The notes below the pieces were generated by a model, which was not told the origin of the DNA, did no database searches, and saw nothing but the letters and a program-made list of their open reading frames with translations. The position numbers and the translations under genes were made by a program. A DNA stretch of 64,000 nucleotides from Stercorarius parasiticus. Taxonomy: Eukaryota; Chordata; Aves; Charadriiformes; Stercorariidae. The stretch covers positions 141,122 through 205,121 of the forward strand of contig VWZL01001934.1 of the NCBI GenBank assembly GCA_013396915.1, in the 5' to 3' direction. This document shows, piece after piece, positions 26,701 through 40,300 of this stretch. The first letter of the stretch is position 1. Each line of letters begins with the position of its first letter.

Positions 26701-29364
26701 ACAGCTTGTGCTGTGCCCTCCAGGTTCTGATACGGCTCTGAAGAGGGATGCTATGGAGGATTGTGTAATGCCAAGGTCCTCCATACTTTATTCTTGTGGA
26801 TCTTTAAGTCCTGCGGTATTCTTTCCCATCCATAACAGGCTCTTAGCCCCATGACCTATATGGCAACCTGTCTGTTGTGGTCCAGGCATCCTGGCTGGTG
26901 GCCCAACATGAGGCGAGTACCTTCTCTGGCAGTCTGGGGTGCACACTCCTCCAGCAGATACACAGGAGTCCACTGGAAAACTAACCTGGGTCTTGGAGAA
27001 GCAACGGAGCAGAGTCTTCTATGGTAAGATAACTCTGGTGTCGAAAAGAGGATTCAGTGGAACTCCTGATGAGGTTAGCACCAAAAATGGTTTTGTCTTA
27101 ATTGTGAGTGAGTTTCTGCCAAGTACTTGACAGCACGTGAGAAGACATCTGTCATTTCTTAGGTTTTTCTGCCAGCAGCTCTCTCCCACTTTCAAAGCTG
27201 GGTTAATGCACTTAATGTACTTGCAATTAATGTACTTGTAGGTCACACTTTACGTAAGGAAAATGCTGATATTGGAGGAACCTGCCCTTTCCACTCCTTG
27301 CACCAGCAAAGATGGCCCATGCCATCCAGTGGTAGTGCTCTGCAGCTCTGTTGAAGATTCTAATCACATAGCAGAGCAAAATGGTTCTTAGTTCTTATTG
27401 TCCCAAGACTGAAATCTGTCAGAGTCCAGGCAGTCACTGGAGGTAGTTATAGGTAATAAAAGATAGCCTTAAATAAATGCATTGGCCTTAGAGTATTTAG
27501 GCTTCTGTTGGCACCAGAAGATGTGCTCGTGCAGCAATGGAGTGAGTTGTATTCTTCCCCTCATGCCTCTGCCCCTCCTGTTTCCTCTGACTTGGAAGGA
27601 AAAAATGAGCTATGCCTGGTTTTAAAAAATGTCTAAAAAAGCAAAAGTGGGTACCATGGAGAAAGAGATACAGGAAGTCACTGTATCTTCCTTGCTTCTT
27701 CTTCTTTGGCCTGTTTTCGTCTGTCTTTTCTCTTAGCTTAGGCAGTGTGGGCACCGCTTCCACTGTCTGTAAACACATTTTGGATTTTGCTCTCGTGTGT
27801 CTGTATCACAACTTCTTTTTTGAGAAAAGGTCCCCTTTTCAGCTTTGTTCATGTAATTACAGTGCAGCACAGGACAGACTGGGAAAGAAGGACCATAATT
27901 AGGATTTTTTTCAAAAAACATTTCCTGTGCTGACTACTGATTTCCTACCAGTCCTGCCACTGCTGTCTCTTGAATAATACCTGCCTCCTTTCTGCACTTA
28001 ATGCCACTGATGAGGCCAGCTGTCAGGAAGGCACAGTTTGCCTCCTTTTTTGCTTTGTGAAAAGCTTTTTTTTTTTTCTTCTTTTTTTTTCCTGCTCCTT
28101 TCACTGATGGTGTTGTCAAATGAAGCTCACTGTAAGATGACAGTGCTCTGTGCTGCTGTAGAATTTTTCATCTCAAAATGTTCTGTGCAAACCTTCAGTC
28201 TGAACTAGCCTATGTTTTTATTTTTATTCATTTCCTGGATGGGCAAACTCGTGTTTCTTAGGTTTAAATTAGGGCTACTGATAATTTTCTCAAGGTTTTT
28301 TTTCTTCAGCCACATCTTTGGAAACTTCAGACACAGTTCTCTTTCTGAACAGCTACTACCTGGGGGGCAGAGGTGTTGGGGAACGTGGTATTTAGGCTCC
28401 CTGGAGAGTCCCAATGCCAGAAGAGATTTTCCTTGTTGGCAGACAAATGATCATTCTAGTTTCTGCAGCAGTTTCCAAGTCGGTACAGTGGGCTTCCAGT
28501 GGAGTCTAGAACCAAGCCCAGTAAGTAGGTCTAAACAATTCCTTTTTCCAAACAGCTATGTTCCAAGCTTCTAGAATGACAAATCTATGTCATGACAAGA
28601 AAAATAGTGAGGTTTTCTTCAAGTGTATTGTCTCTGGGACAAGTTGACTTTTGGGATTTATAAAACGGGTGTACCCTTTTCCATGTAATGATAAACTGTT
28701 TTAATGGGAAAGAAAAATTAGCATTGGTCTTCTGTTGGGGAGCTGAAAAGTGTAACTTTCTTTTGCTAACTTCATCTGTAACACTGAACGTGTGATTTGT
28801 AAAATGATACATTTGTGTTAATTAAAAATATTTTTCAAATACATTTTGATACAAGTTTTTTTTTCTTTACTGCTTAAGCAGATGTCCAGCTTGCTGGGGC
28901 TTCATTTTAGACTCTTACTTCTCTGATCAAGCTAACAAAAATATTATTTCTTTCTACTTTAATACACACTTTGGCTCTAGCAGTGCATAGACCGAAAGGT
29001 CAAATAGCCACGATTTCTCTGTGATTCCTTGTATGAAGTGTTTGGGTTTTTGAGTCCGGATTTTTTTTCAGGAGGAAAAAAATTGCCCATTGCTTTCCAG
29101 GACGACCAAAACCATTCTTGCACTCCATAAGGACAGGTAGGCTAAGCTACGGAGAGCAGAGCTGTCTGGGGAGCGGCTGGGAACTCAGCATGCTCTCTGC
29201 TCTGTGTGCCACCCATCAGCAGGGCTGCTTATCACTTGCCTGTCCAGGCACGTCCCGAAACACACTGTGCTGCCTGATAGTGCAGGAAACTGCCAGGTGT
29301 GCTCAGACCAATGCTCTCCTGGTGTCCGGGGTGCTTTTTTGGCTCCGCCAATTCCTGTCTTGTC
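23766..29364. other. non-coding interval, no gene recognised
   Basis: Apart from the MIR-like relic near 26.0 kb, nothing is recognisable. T/A-rich runs occur near 26089, 26125 and 28065. Short open frames on both strands show no family resemblance. Confidence 0.55.
25965..26062 (+). mobile_element. MIR-like SINE relic
   Basis: The segment has GGAGTCACTTCAGGG, then CACCTCCACCTCC, then the highly characteristic CCATCTGTAAAATGGGAAGAAT. This order and wording match the 3' half of MIR-type CORE-SINEs (family pattern: 'gtcacttaacctctctgagcctcagtttcctcatctgtaaaatgggga'). The orientation is sense on the plus strand. MIR copies in birds are few and very old, which fits the divergence here. Boundaries are approximate. 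Confidence 0.55.
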
Positions 29365-29841
29365 TGGACAGCACCAGAAGGACATGGACCTGTTGGAGCG
29401 AGTCCAGAGGAGGCCACGAAGATGCTCAGAGGGCTGGAGCCCCTCTGCTGTGAGGACAGGCTGAGAGAGTTGGGGGGGTTCAGCCTGGAGAAGAGAAGGC
29501 TCCGGGGAGACCTTCGAGCCCCTTCCAGTATCTGAAGGGGGCCTACAGGAAAGCTGGGGAGGGACTTTTTACAGGGGCATGTAGGGATAGGACGAGGCTT
29601 CAAACTGGAAGAGGGGAGATCTAGATTAGATATCAGGAAGAGATTTTTCACTCTGAGGGTGGTGAGCCCCTGGCCCAGGTTGCCCAGAGAAGCTGTGGCT
29701 GCCCCATCCCTGGAGGTGTTCAAGGCCAAGTTGAATGGGACTTGGAGCAACCTGGTCTCGTGAGAGGTGTCTGTAGAGGGGAGTTTGAACTAGATGATCT
29801 TTAAGGTCCCTTCCAACCTAAACCACTCTATGATTCTATGA
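29365..29841 (+). mobile_element. CR1 LINE, 5'-truncated 3' end
   Basis: About 480 bp reading as the 3' end of a chicken-repeat-1 non-LTR retrotransposon in sense orientation. It encodes pieces of the ORF2 C terminus: '[12 protein letters not shown]' near 29480-29515, then, in shifted frames, a 'DIRKRFFTLR' segment (about 29617-29655) and 'PSLEVFKAKLNG' (about 29706-29740). The 3' end has the usual GATGATCTTTAAGGTCCCTTCCAACC followed by a CTCTATGATTCTATG tail. The element is 5'-truncated, as most CR1 copies are, and the coding frame is broken by a stop at about 29535 and by frameshifts, so it is a dead copy. The 172-codon minus-strand open frame over it (29232-29750) is antisense to CR1. The 5' boundary is uncertain by about 30 bp. 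Confidence 0.93.
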
Positions 29842-32800
29842 CTGTAAATATGGTCTTTGGTGTAGCTTCCTGCATTTCTCAAAAGTCTGCAACCTCATCT
29901 TTGCTGATACTTTCCGTAGGTCTGATCACAAGTAACCAGAGAAATGACGGGATCTCCGATCTCAACGGGAAGAGAGCCCAGCCTACAGTTAGGTAGAAGT
30001 GCATATTCCCCACCTTGGAGCAGGACGGAAAACCATCTCTTCTGAAGTGTAAAATTTTATTAAAAAACCCCTTTTTTTCCTAAACAATTTTACCATTAAA
30101 GACTCAAGTAAGACCCTGTAGAAGAGTCACTGTGCATCAGTGTCCTATTGCTGAGTCTTTGGTGAAGATTTGTGGTATTTTTCCTTTACAGCGTCCTGGG
30201 ATCTGTTCAGTTGAGTGAGTTTGTTGTGTTTTTATTGTTGTATTATTTGGCATTCAAATAAGTGCAGTCAGTGAAGCACTAGTCGGTGTCCTCATTTGAA
30301 TTATCCATGCAAAGTTGATCTCTGTTTTTGAAGTCATTTTCCTCAATGGCTTTTTGGCTGTTTAGGTTCTTAGAAGATCTAATGGAACTACAGTGCTGCT
30401 ACTGAAGTTCTACTACAAGCTCCCATTTCGTAGGTATCGTCCACACTTTATTTGGGGAGGAAGCAGGAGGAGTTGGTCACCAAGTATAAACGTCTGTCAC
30501 ACAAGGACTGCTGGTAATGTGCCAGCTTTTGAAATCTTGTTTTAATACAGTATGGTTTTGTAAGGACCTAGGAAACTGGTCATATTCTTGACATCCCTGT
30601 TTTCGCTGTGTAGCACGTTTATAATTGTGATTTTGGTCTTCTTTCTAGTCCTATTTCTTTTCTCTTTACCACCTCTCTGAGGATGAGACTTGATACTTCT
30701 TGGCCTGCTGATGCGCTCAGCATCTTAAAACTGTGGGAAGCAGATATAAAAGGCAGCACCATGTCAGGTAGTGTTTTGCCCCATTGTATAGTTGCCTTGC
30801 TATAATGCAGTCTGCAGTCAGGTCTCTGTCAAAGCTGAGTTACCAAGATAATTGCCCATTCAGAATGGTGGGGAGTATTTCCACATCTGGGAGTGGGCAT
30901 TTGATCAGGTTTGCTACTGGATTATTAGTTTGGATTATGTATTTTAGTTTCTCCAATACTGCTTTACATGAGTCTGAGTTTGACTCTGATTAGCTTACTG
31001 GGCACAAATGTAAATTGCTTGAGTTGAGTGGATTTACTTCAGTTCTGCATGACAAATCAGAATGTAAATGGTATTCCTGCTAATTATAAAAATTAGCTGG
31101 GATAGGTAGAGATAACTGGTAGCCCTTCCATCTTTCCCCTTAAAATTTCTGCTTGCTGCCATCTCATCCCTCCAAGACCTAACAAAATACCATGTCCCTG
31201 TCATCTTTCAGCCCCTTCTTCTCACAAGTGTGTGATTCTATCCTGTTTGCCCCCTGTGTTTGTGAAATACTTTGAGCTTGTCTAGGGAAACCAATGCATT
31301 TGTATCGTAAGTGGGATGGCAGGAAGGAAACTCCATCACATCCACCTTCCTTTTGTATTTGCTCACATAATCTTAGAGTTACTCAGGTCCAGCCTTTGGA
31401 AGCGCTCACATCTGCTGCTGAAAACAAGATGAGCGTTTGCAGGCACTGAACTGTGCTTGGCTACTTGATATCCATCATGTCCCTACCTGCCTTGGGGGAC
31501 GCAGTATTCCAAAATCGGTTGGACTTACCCAGGCTTGCTATGTCTACTGAAACAGATGCCTTTGCCAACAATATGGGTAGTAGCAGGTAAACAGGTGCAA
31601 GTATCAGGGATTAGGAAAGCTGGTTTAAATTTAATAGTTGGACAGTTGGTTGGAATTGAAACAATCCCAATGGAAATAATATCCTACGTGCAAACTAGGT
31701 CCACGAAGGGCAATGTTATGTAGCTAACAGTGGCCTTGATACAGCACAGCTATGCTCAGAATTTTTGTCGGAGAAGTGATTTTCTGGGGAGGCTGCAGTC
31801 CTGGCTGGGGACAGCATTCCCGAGTGGTGCTAGTGGGAGAGATGTGCCTATGAAAGCAGCAAAGTTGAGACACTGCAAAATTTTTATTCCCTGGAGCTGC
31901 TGAGAACCCCCCACAATTTATATATTCACAAGATCAAGGTTGTTAATCCCTGGATGCCTTCACGTATCATTCTAAGGGGCAGCCTCCTGTTCTGTGGGTC
32001 TTCTCACCTCCAGGGATCTGAGATGTTCCTTTGCTGTAGTTGGGGTACGCCATTTGCTGGCATGAGGCAATGCTGATATCTTCTTTTCCTTTGCATATAT
32101 TTCACGCTATATGAGATGGTAATGAGACTTTCTTTGTATAGGCCTGGCACCTCCTTTGCAGTTGCATGCTCACCATCACCCACATCCTCGCCACTTGTGA
32201 TTTGAATGAGTAATTCCTGACATTTGTTTTCAAGCAGGTGGCTCTGACACACCCTGGCTCCTACATTCAAATCCAGGAGGAACGTGCATACAGGAAGGGA
32301 CATGGACATCATCTCATTTCATGGAGCTGAACAGGGACACCACTCCATCAGGTAAATGTACAAATGACACCACATGAACGTGGCTCACGTTGCAGTAGAA
32401 TGAAGGGATACATGCAATTGAAAAGATGGATTTCTATGGAAAGGGTAAGTCTTTCCCAATTTTTTTTTTAAATTGAAGACAGGTTCAGATTAAAACTCAC
32501 ACCAGACACTTGACAAACTTTATAAAGTTTTGTCACTCTGCCACAAAACAGCGTTTGGGCTTGATGTTCCTGAATACTCGTAACTTAAACTTCTGCCTAT
32601 GTCACATGAGTAGTAAAGGTATTTGGCAATTTTGGGCTGAAGTTGTGTGGGTTCTTTGGAACAATTCTGACTGAAACACTGCTGAGTCTTCTGAGCACAC
32701 AAGTAGGTGACCATCCACGGTGAAGGAAAGCTGAGCCATTCCATACCAGGGAACAGCATCATAACTGTGAGATGCTCTCAACAGCTGTGCATTTCTCAGA

Positions 32801-33013
32801 GCAAAATGCTACCTTGGAATAAAGTGACCCATGACTGACCCTTACAGAAAGTGTCTCTGTGCTGCATGCTCATAGACTAATATTCTTTAGAGATTGGAAA
32901 AGCTTATTAAATAATCTAATTTTTACAGATGCTGTTCGGTTCCTATGTGTGTTACTAGTAAAGTGATTTTTAAATACCTTTTTGTTACATGCTGTCCCAT
33001 TTCTGTGATGCAG

Positions 33014-33188
33014 GGTCTATTTCAGAGGCCAGGTTCTCTGCACTGCTGTGGGTGTTCCCCTTCTGCCTGGAAGAGATGGCTATTCCATGCCTTTTTGTCT
33101 GCACACTTGACTACTCTTTCAGCGTCGAAGATGGATGTGGATCTTTATACACTGACGACTTCGTGGGCAATGTTGATCTGAGCCACAG
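33014..33188 (+). other. possible exon with consensus splice sites
   Basis: A 175 bp segment is preceded by TTTCTGTGATGCAG, which works as a splice acceptor although its pyrimidine tract is weak. It is followed immediately by a strong donor, CAG|GTGAGT. One frame is open across the whole segment and continues two codons beyond the donor; the peptide is not recognisable. It could be a non-coding exon of a long primary transcript or a chance pairing of splice signals. Such pairs are expected by chance in 64 kb, so confidence is low. Confidence 0.15.
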
Positions 33189-34360
33189 GTGAGTCGTGTG
33201 GTTTCTGGCCCAGGAGAAAAAGCACAAGATCTACTCATTCCTCTTGGTGCTAGGACAGTTCCAGCTTGGCTCAACCAAAATCAGGAGGCTTAAATTAGAC
33301 CACTCATTACTCTTGCAGACCAAAGGACTTCTTCAAAGCTAACCAGGTGGAGAGTCTTTCTTCCCCCAACAGATGAAGACATCAGCACATTAAGTACACA
33401 CAATGAAACCCCACCTCAGCACGAAGGCAGCTTTCTTCACCCGAGACTGGGTAATCAAACAATGTGTGTGTATTCAGCCCAACCCAGAGAAATAATTTCT
33501 GCAAAATAAAACAGCAGCATTGCTTGTCCAATAAGGCAAAGCAGATTTTTTTTTTTTTAAGTTATTAAGGGCTTCTTAGTAGTCAGTGCTAAATGCAGCT
33601 GATCCTTGCTGTTCAAAGCATGAGGTTAATCAGGGTGTTAGATCTGTTTTTGCTACACAGGACTCTGTTGCTTTAAACAACAGTCTGTTGTATCAGACTT
33701 GGGTAAAACTATACCAGGAAACAAGATTTTTAACGCTGCTCAGGAAGACAATCTTGTGTTTGTTCAGCACTGCATGGATTTGTGTGTCAGGGTTGATGGT
33801 TGTATGCATTAAGCCAGAAATTAAACTAGTTTTCTGTTTCTTTTTGCCTCATCATTTTATCATTGGCAGAAGCTGTAGGGTCAGATCTTTGAATGTATCT
33901 GTGACATTGTGTAGCTCCTTTATTTTTGCAAGGACAGAAACAAGGTGTGTTTCTGTAGGTAATGCAGCTGGTTTCTGCCTCTTCTGGAACACACAACACT
34001 GTCCAGTGCTGCAGGAGTCATGAGCAAGTCTGTCTGCTGCGTTATAAACCGTGGACTGCTTATCGCTTTACAATTTCACTTGTCTGTGTTGTGGGTGTGA
34101 ACCAAGGTTTAACTGCACACGGGACATTTGATTATCCAAAAGTATTTGAACTTTGGAAAAGAACAAGCAACTTCTCAAAATCAGGCACGATAGATTTTTA
34201 AGCATCTGTCTCAGTTGTTTCAACACTGTGTTCATAGTTCAGTAGAACTTTTGATGGTAAGATATGGCCCATCGGAACATTTGTGTTGCCCCTATTTCCA
34301 AGCCAATAGACTATCAACATCAACAAAAAATAAATTGAAGCAGTAGAAAAGCTCAAGTTA

Positions 34361-34398
34361 CTCGTATATATATACATATATATAAAAATATACATAAA
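34361..34398. repeat. AT-rich simple repeat
   Basis: Mostly TATA/CATA repeats (TATATATATACATATATATA and onward), about 38 bp. Low-complexity sequence with no further meaning visible. Confidence 0.8.
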
Positions 34399-37300
34399 GA
34401 AATAAACTCACATATAAATTTCAGAATGGGCAAGTGACCTTCTCTGTACGCTCTGCTGCTTTTGTTACAATAGAGCTGAACCTGCGTGAGAAGGATGGAT
34501 ACGAGGTGGGCAATTTCCTATAGAGACCTGGGAGGCAGATAAACATTTATCGCATGTGAAGAAAATGTAACTGTAGAAAAACAGTGGCTTATTTAAATGG
34601 ACAGATTGAACAAAGATAGGCTGGAATGTCAGTGGCACACGGTGGGCTAGAATACATGCTCAGAGGAAATGAGAAAGGCTGAAGTCAAGTCTCTCTTTCT
34701 CCAAATGGTACCTCCTCCTATAAAAAGGCACAGGATTTAAAAGTTTCATGGCACAATATCTAAGAAAACAATGTGATAGAAGTATCAGAAGTCGTTACCG
34801 GACAGGACACTCACTACATGCACTTTTAGGTTGGAGCAAAGCTGGCTAACTCAGTGGGCCTAAACAGGCTTTCCTGAAGTCAATGACAAAATACCTCAAT
34901 GTGAACATGTCTGAGTGTAGTAACGTAGCCAGGATCGCCTGAAGTGAGTAAGCTTTCCAGACAGGTGGATTTTTTTGCCACTAATCTAAACACTTGGCCT
35001 GTTATGGTATATTTGGTCTTTTAGGGTCTTTTATGGTATATTTTGGGTCCTGCACCTGACTCTGCAGAACAAGATTCCGCTCCCTACTCTTGCTGTAGTC
35101 TGGAGTTTGCATGCTTTTAGGAGTGAAAATTATGCCCATTGTTCTAGCTTTTGTGGGTGTTTATGCTGTAATTCACTGACTTGATCTGCAGCAAACCTGT
35201 TTCTAACTGCAGATCCAATGTGGGAGATTGTTCAAAAGGCAAGGTGTGTCTCGCTGATTAGCTGAGTTGGAGTCACCTGACCCTGAACAAATAGTTCCTG
35301 ACCTGAATTTTATGTTAGCTTTATTTACTTAATATAGAAACGTTAGAATTGGTCTGCGGTGAACTGTGTCTTTAACTGTTTCCTTTCTTGTATCATTTGT
35401 AATTTTATAGAGGATCTAGTAAGCACTGAACCATGCTGTGGATCTGGTGATGTTGCTGTTAGGTCATTTTCCCTCCATGGATTCATCACCTTCCCAGGTG
35501 CAGGATTTGGAGAAGCAGGTACAAATCAAGTTGTTACAACACGTAATGGAAGTGTGACGGGAGGGGTGGGGGAAGGAAGAAACTTACTCACTGGGCTGTA
35601 CTGTGGGCTAGTGACTCAGACGCCCACGTGCCATTAGCCCTGCACGGCAAGCCGCAGTTTGGAGGCTGCATACCTGCAGAATTCGAGTGCTGACTCTCCT
35701 CTCCACGCTCCCTCCTGGCAGAAGATGGTGGTGGTGGACTCAGGGCTGTCTTTGCACTCTCACGCCATGCGGTTAAAGACCTGCTCCATCGGTCACCGCT
35801 GTCTGAAGGAGCGTGTGTGTATTAGAATTGAAACCATCTCAGTGCGAGCTTGTTGTCCAGTAGGTTCCTGATTATATATTAAGCAGGTCGGAAGGGAAAG
35901 GGAATGCTATTTGTCCTAATAAAAAGATATAGTTTGTGGGCGGGGAGAGGAAAACTAGATTAATGTTCACAGGTTCTTTGCTGGACTGTGACAGCTGGAA
36001 AAGCGCTGCTGCTGCTAATTCTTGAAAGGCACAATATGCAAATAGCATGTAAGCCATTCTTCTTTCTCTCATGATCTTAGGTAACTGGCTTTTCTCTCAG
36101 TCTTCCTTTCCTTACCTATATAATATGTGCTATAGCGTTTGGAAAAGTCAGTCAATCATTCCAGTAAAATACTGTGGTATTCTCAGCTATTTATTTAGAC
36201 TATGGTATTGTATGTATGTCCACATAGCCCTTTGCAGGCGCAGGAGAGGCTTGACCCTGGTAACCCAACAACCTTGTTGCAGCACCAGTTCAGTCTGTCA
36301 TTTGCCCGGGTGACTTGGCCAGCCCGTGGTCTGGTACCAGCATAACTACACTTACCTAGCGGCGATGCTGAACTCGGGTTCCAGCGTCTCTGAGCACAAG
36401 GAACTGGTTCATGTCAGCCACCAAAACACCTTAACATCTAAACACCAGTATGAATCAGGGCTGCACGCTAATTATGGCTCCACAACTTGGGCAGACAGTG
36501 CTTCTGTTCAGCTGCAGGCAAGGGCTTTATGTGTGTGCTTGTGATTAGGTTAGATCCTTGCGTGGGGTCTGTCTGTAAAACTTAAAATTGGGGGGGCTGT
36601 TGGCATTTGCAAATTTGTGCTGCAAAAATAAGCACAATCACATTTTATGAAATAGTGTGTTAGATGAGCGCTGCTGGACTGATCATTTCTAGGGCGACGG
36701 AATAATGCAAGAAGATAGTATCATTGCCGTGGCCTTCACTGGCATTGCATTGAGGACCCTGCCGTGCTCCATGAATGGATTAACCACCAGAGCTTCCCAA
36801 AGCAGCTCAAAACCTCACTACATTTTAGAAATCCTCATTTTAAGAAGAAAGGTCTGTGCAGGGATGAACCGTGAAAAGGGAAACAACATGGAACTAAACT
36901 GTATGCAAAAGGAAAAACATTTACCAGGGCTGCTGTGTGGAGCCACCGGCATGGCTGCCTTCCACAGCCATGAAACGCCTGGCTCCGCTTACCTGCCCGG
37001 GACACAGGAGCAGTTGCTGGACCCGTTTGAATGTACTAGAGATTAGCAGGGCAGGAAAACACCTGCTTCCACTTTACTGATCTGAGAGGAAACAAAGGGC
37101 AAGAAAAGCGATGGCTTGAACAACACGGGATTGGATGAAAACTAATATGTAGCTTCAGATTGGCAGTTGGCAGCCGTAACCCTCAATTTAAAGCAGCTGA
37201 GAGTCCCAACTCTTTAGATCTAAAATCTTGCTGCTATGAAGATGAAAGACTTTGTTCCACACACCCCTCCCCCCCTTTTTTTTTTTTTCATTTTTTTATT

Positions 37301-40300
37301 TTCCCTTTTTCTTTTCACTCAACTGCATCCAAATGGGGAGCAGGCAGATGGGAGTTCAGGCAAACCCAGATGCCAAGCTGCTGCGCTTTGTAATAGGCAG
37401 CGAGGAGTGGCAGACAGCTCAGCCAGAAGGAAAAGGTAGAAATTTTCCAATCATTGTTTAGGAGCTCAGTGAACCGCTTTACTTTTGTGTCAGAGGAAGA
37501 TGGGGTTGGCTGGGACTCGCTGGTGACCTCGGTATAGGCTCCAATTTAGATATGGGATTGAAATGCTAGTGGTAGGAAAGAAGGGAATCTGGTGCTTTCA
37601 TTGACTTCAGTGAGGGGTGTTGCTCAGCATCTCTGCAAGCAAAGTCTCAAGAAAGGTTTTTTTCAGTTGGATTCTCAAAAATTATGTGCCGAGACCAAGA
37701 CTGAGGTCCAAGGTGAGCAAAGAGGCAAGACAGTCGTCATTTGAGGCTCAGTCTCGTTACCTGACTCGGAGCTGTGTTTCATTCAGAAACTGGATTTAGC
37801 ATGATTTTAAGTACACTGTCATTAGGCTCTTTTTTTCCTCTGTTTGCTTTGGTTGGAACAGGAACAGTTCCAGCTGTTAACAGAGATACACAGCGCTGCA
37901 CACCAAGCCCCTTCAAGGGTGTTGTGCACCGATTAATGGGACAGCTGGCGGCCTCTTCAGTGCCGTGTTGCCGTGGTTTGTGTCTCTGTGTGTGTAACAT
38001 CTTACCTTTTCCTTGTTCACCAGTTTGTGCCCTATGGAAACATAACGCGAGTCTGGCAGATTGGATGGCTGGCCTTAAGTTAGTATGTTTGCAAAGAGAA
38101 GGTAAGGCTTGTGAGAGTATAAAACTTTCTTTCCACGTTCAGATAAGCACGGGTTAGTCTGACCTGCCTGCCCACCCCTTGTGTCGTCTTCAGAGCAGTA
38201 AAGAACCAGTGAAACGTACCTGTGACCTTACACACTGACACTGGCAAAACGTGTTTTAGCTGTGGAGTGTTGGATTGCATGCAAGCTAGCCCTCCAGGTT
38301 ATTGCACCTCTCCAAACGCTGCAGAGAGCAATATTCTTCTCCCCTCCTCCTTTGCTTGCTTAACTTGTTAAGACATGGAAGGTTGCTCCTGCTATGACTC
38401 CTGTTCCTGACCTGACAGGTGGTGCCTTGAATTGAACTTTGCTCTCACAAACACGGTTGGGTTTCACGTATCAGCCTACCATTTAGTGGACTCGCCCATC
38501 TGCACAGAATTTAGTAATTCTGGCAATGTGTGCCGCTGCGATTGTCCCAGGTGCCAGGTTAAGGAGCACTGTTGGGTGCAGGGGCTTGCCACACAACCAA
38601 GTGAGGGCCAAGGATTCCACGTGTTTAATCCCATGCCTTTAACTCCACAGGTTGTGCAATGAGTTGCTGAGTACAGGTAAGAAGATGAAAGAGATTGAGG
38701 TGATGCAGGAAGTGATACTAATGGCTATAGCCCTCAGATGAAAGAAAGAAACACCTTTATGGGTCCGCACTGCTGTGACCCCTGTCTGCAGAGCTGCACG
38801 AGGAACAAAGAATTGTAATGTCGGATCAGAGGCCCAGTGTGTTTTGTAGCCTGTTTTGAAGAACTGTGCGATAGGAGCTTATTGAAAAAAGATGAATGAA
38901 CTGCTCTGAAGAATGCTGTGAAATGGTCTGTTGATAGGAGATGTTTGTTTTCGACACAAGAAATGCTGCATTTGAACTGTGTGGCAAGGAGCGTTTGCAT
39001 CCTTTCTTTCTCTATCCAGTCATGGGCATTCTCCTATAGCCATCTGCAGTGTTTTCTTTTGATCATTTGTTTCCTACCAAAACTTTTGGTGTCAGTGACA
39101 TCCTGTGGTGGTTAGATGTTAACTGTGTCTGGGCTTGGTCTTTTTTTTTCCTTCTTCACAGTTTGTCATCCCAGTCCCCTGATTTTTCTATTGTGAGAGT
39201 AGAATTAGGTACCAGTCACTAAGTCGCCCAGGACACAGTATTTCACAATACTAGTTCTTCTAACCCCAATCTGTTGTATATTTGTTATATTGGGTTAAAT
39301 CCTGCAGTTTTCACCCAACTGCCATTTGGGAAAGATTCCTGTTCACTTTAGCTCATCCGCATTTACCCAAGGAAGGACTAGGGTTTGGTTTGCTGCTGAG
39401 TGTTGATGGCCCAGATACAGCCGAACTGTTTAGATAACAACAAAAACGAACATTTCAGTAGTGTCACACAGAAAAAAAGGCAGAATGGGGGTGGCTCCAG
39501 GCAGGTGCCCGTACAACCGGCAGGATGGAGATGGTGGCCCGTGGTGGTTTCTGAAAGGAGATGGTGGTCACTTACGCAGTACAGATGGTGAAAAATGTGA
39601 ATTTGTTTTGGCCAGCCTCAGGGAGATCAGAGATCCAGGTTTTGTTCAGACAGGCAGAGAGAGGTCAGGAGGCCTCAGAGAGTGGTTGAATCAGAATATA
39701 ACTCATGTAGCTAAGCCATGTCCTGGACATTTACTGATGCAAGAGAAAATAGGTCTGCTTGTGCATCAGCTGGGTATTGTTGATTGATTGGATTGTCTGA
39801 CTATTCATAAACTGTCTCAAAATTCTTAGTGATGGGTGCCTCAGAGAGAGAACGGGAGGGTGTTTTCTAATACATCAAAGCAGCTGATATCCAAAAAGAT
39901 TAAAATCTCAAATAAATGTCCTAAGTGTCCAGACGGCCTGGCCTAATACTGAGGCAGGCTGTATCTATATTGCAATAGAGGATGGTGTTGCAGCATATGC
40001 TGACAGACTTGTGCTGGCTTTATTCATTTGGGTGTTGAATCACTGTCAAGACCCAGCTGAAAAGATCAACGAGACCTAACCTTTTAAGAAATACGGGACG
40101 CCGGCAGCAGGATTGTACCGCCTATGCTGTGGCCAATGTCACTGTAGCATCACACCTCCAAGCAACAGTTTGGCCATGCCTCCAGACTGCTGTCACCCCT
40201 CCCAGTTGCACTGCACGTATCCCAGTGGGGTGCATCTTTAGGAAGCTGGTAGTTTTCTACAGTTTATAGATCCTATTTGTGCTAACTACGCCTGCGAAGG

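Noticed and set aside
29232..29750. 172-codon open frame on the minus strand, the longest in the window
   Set aside because: It lies mostly antisense to a CR1 LINE fragment; the sense strand shows the CR1 ORF2 C-terminal motifs and 3' tail.
33586..34023. 145-codon open frame on the plus strand
   Set aside because: No family resemblance, no supporting splice sites or repeats; length is within chance for 64 kb.
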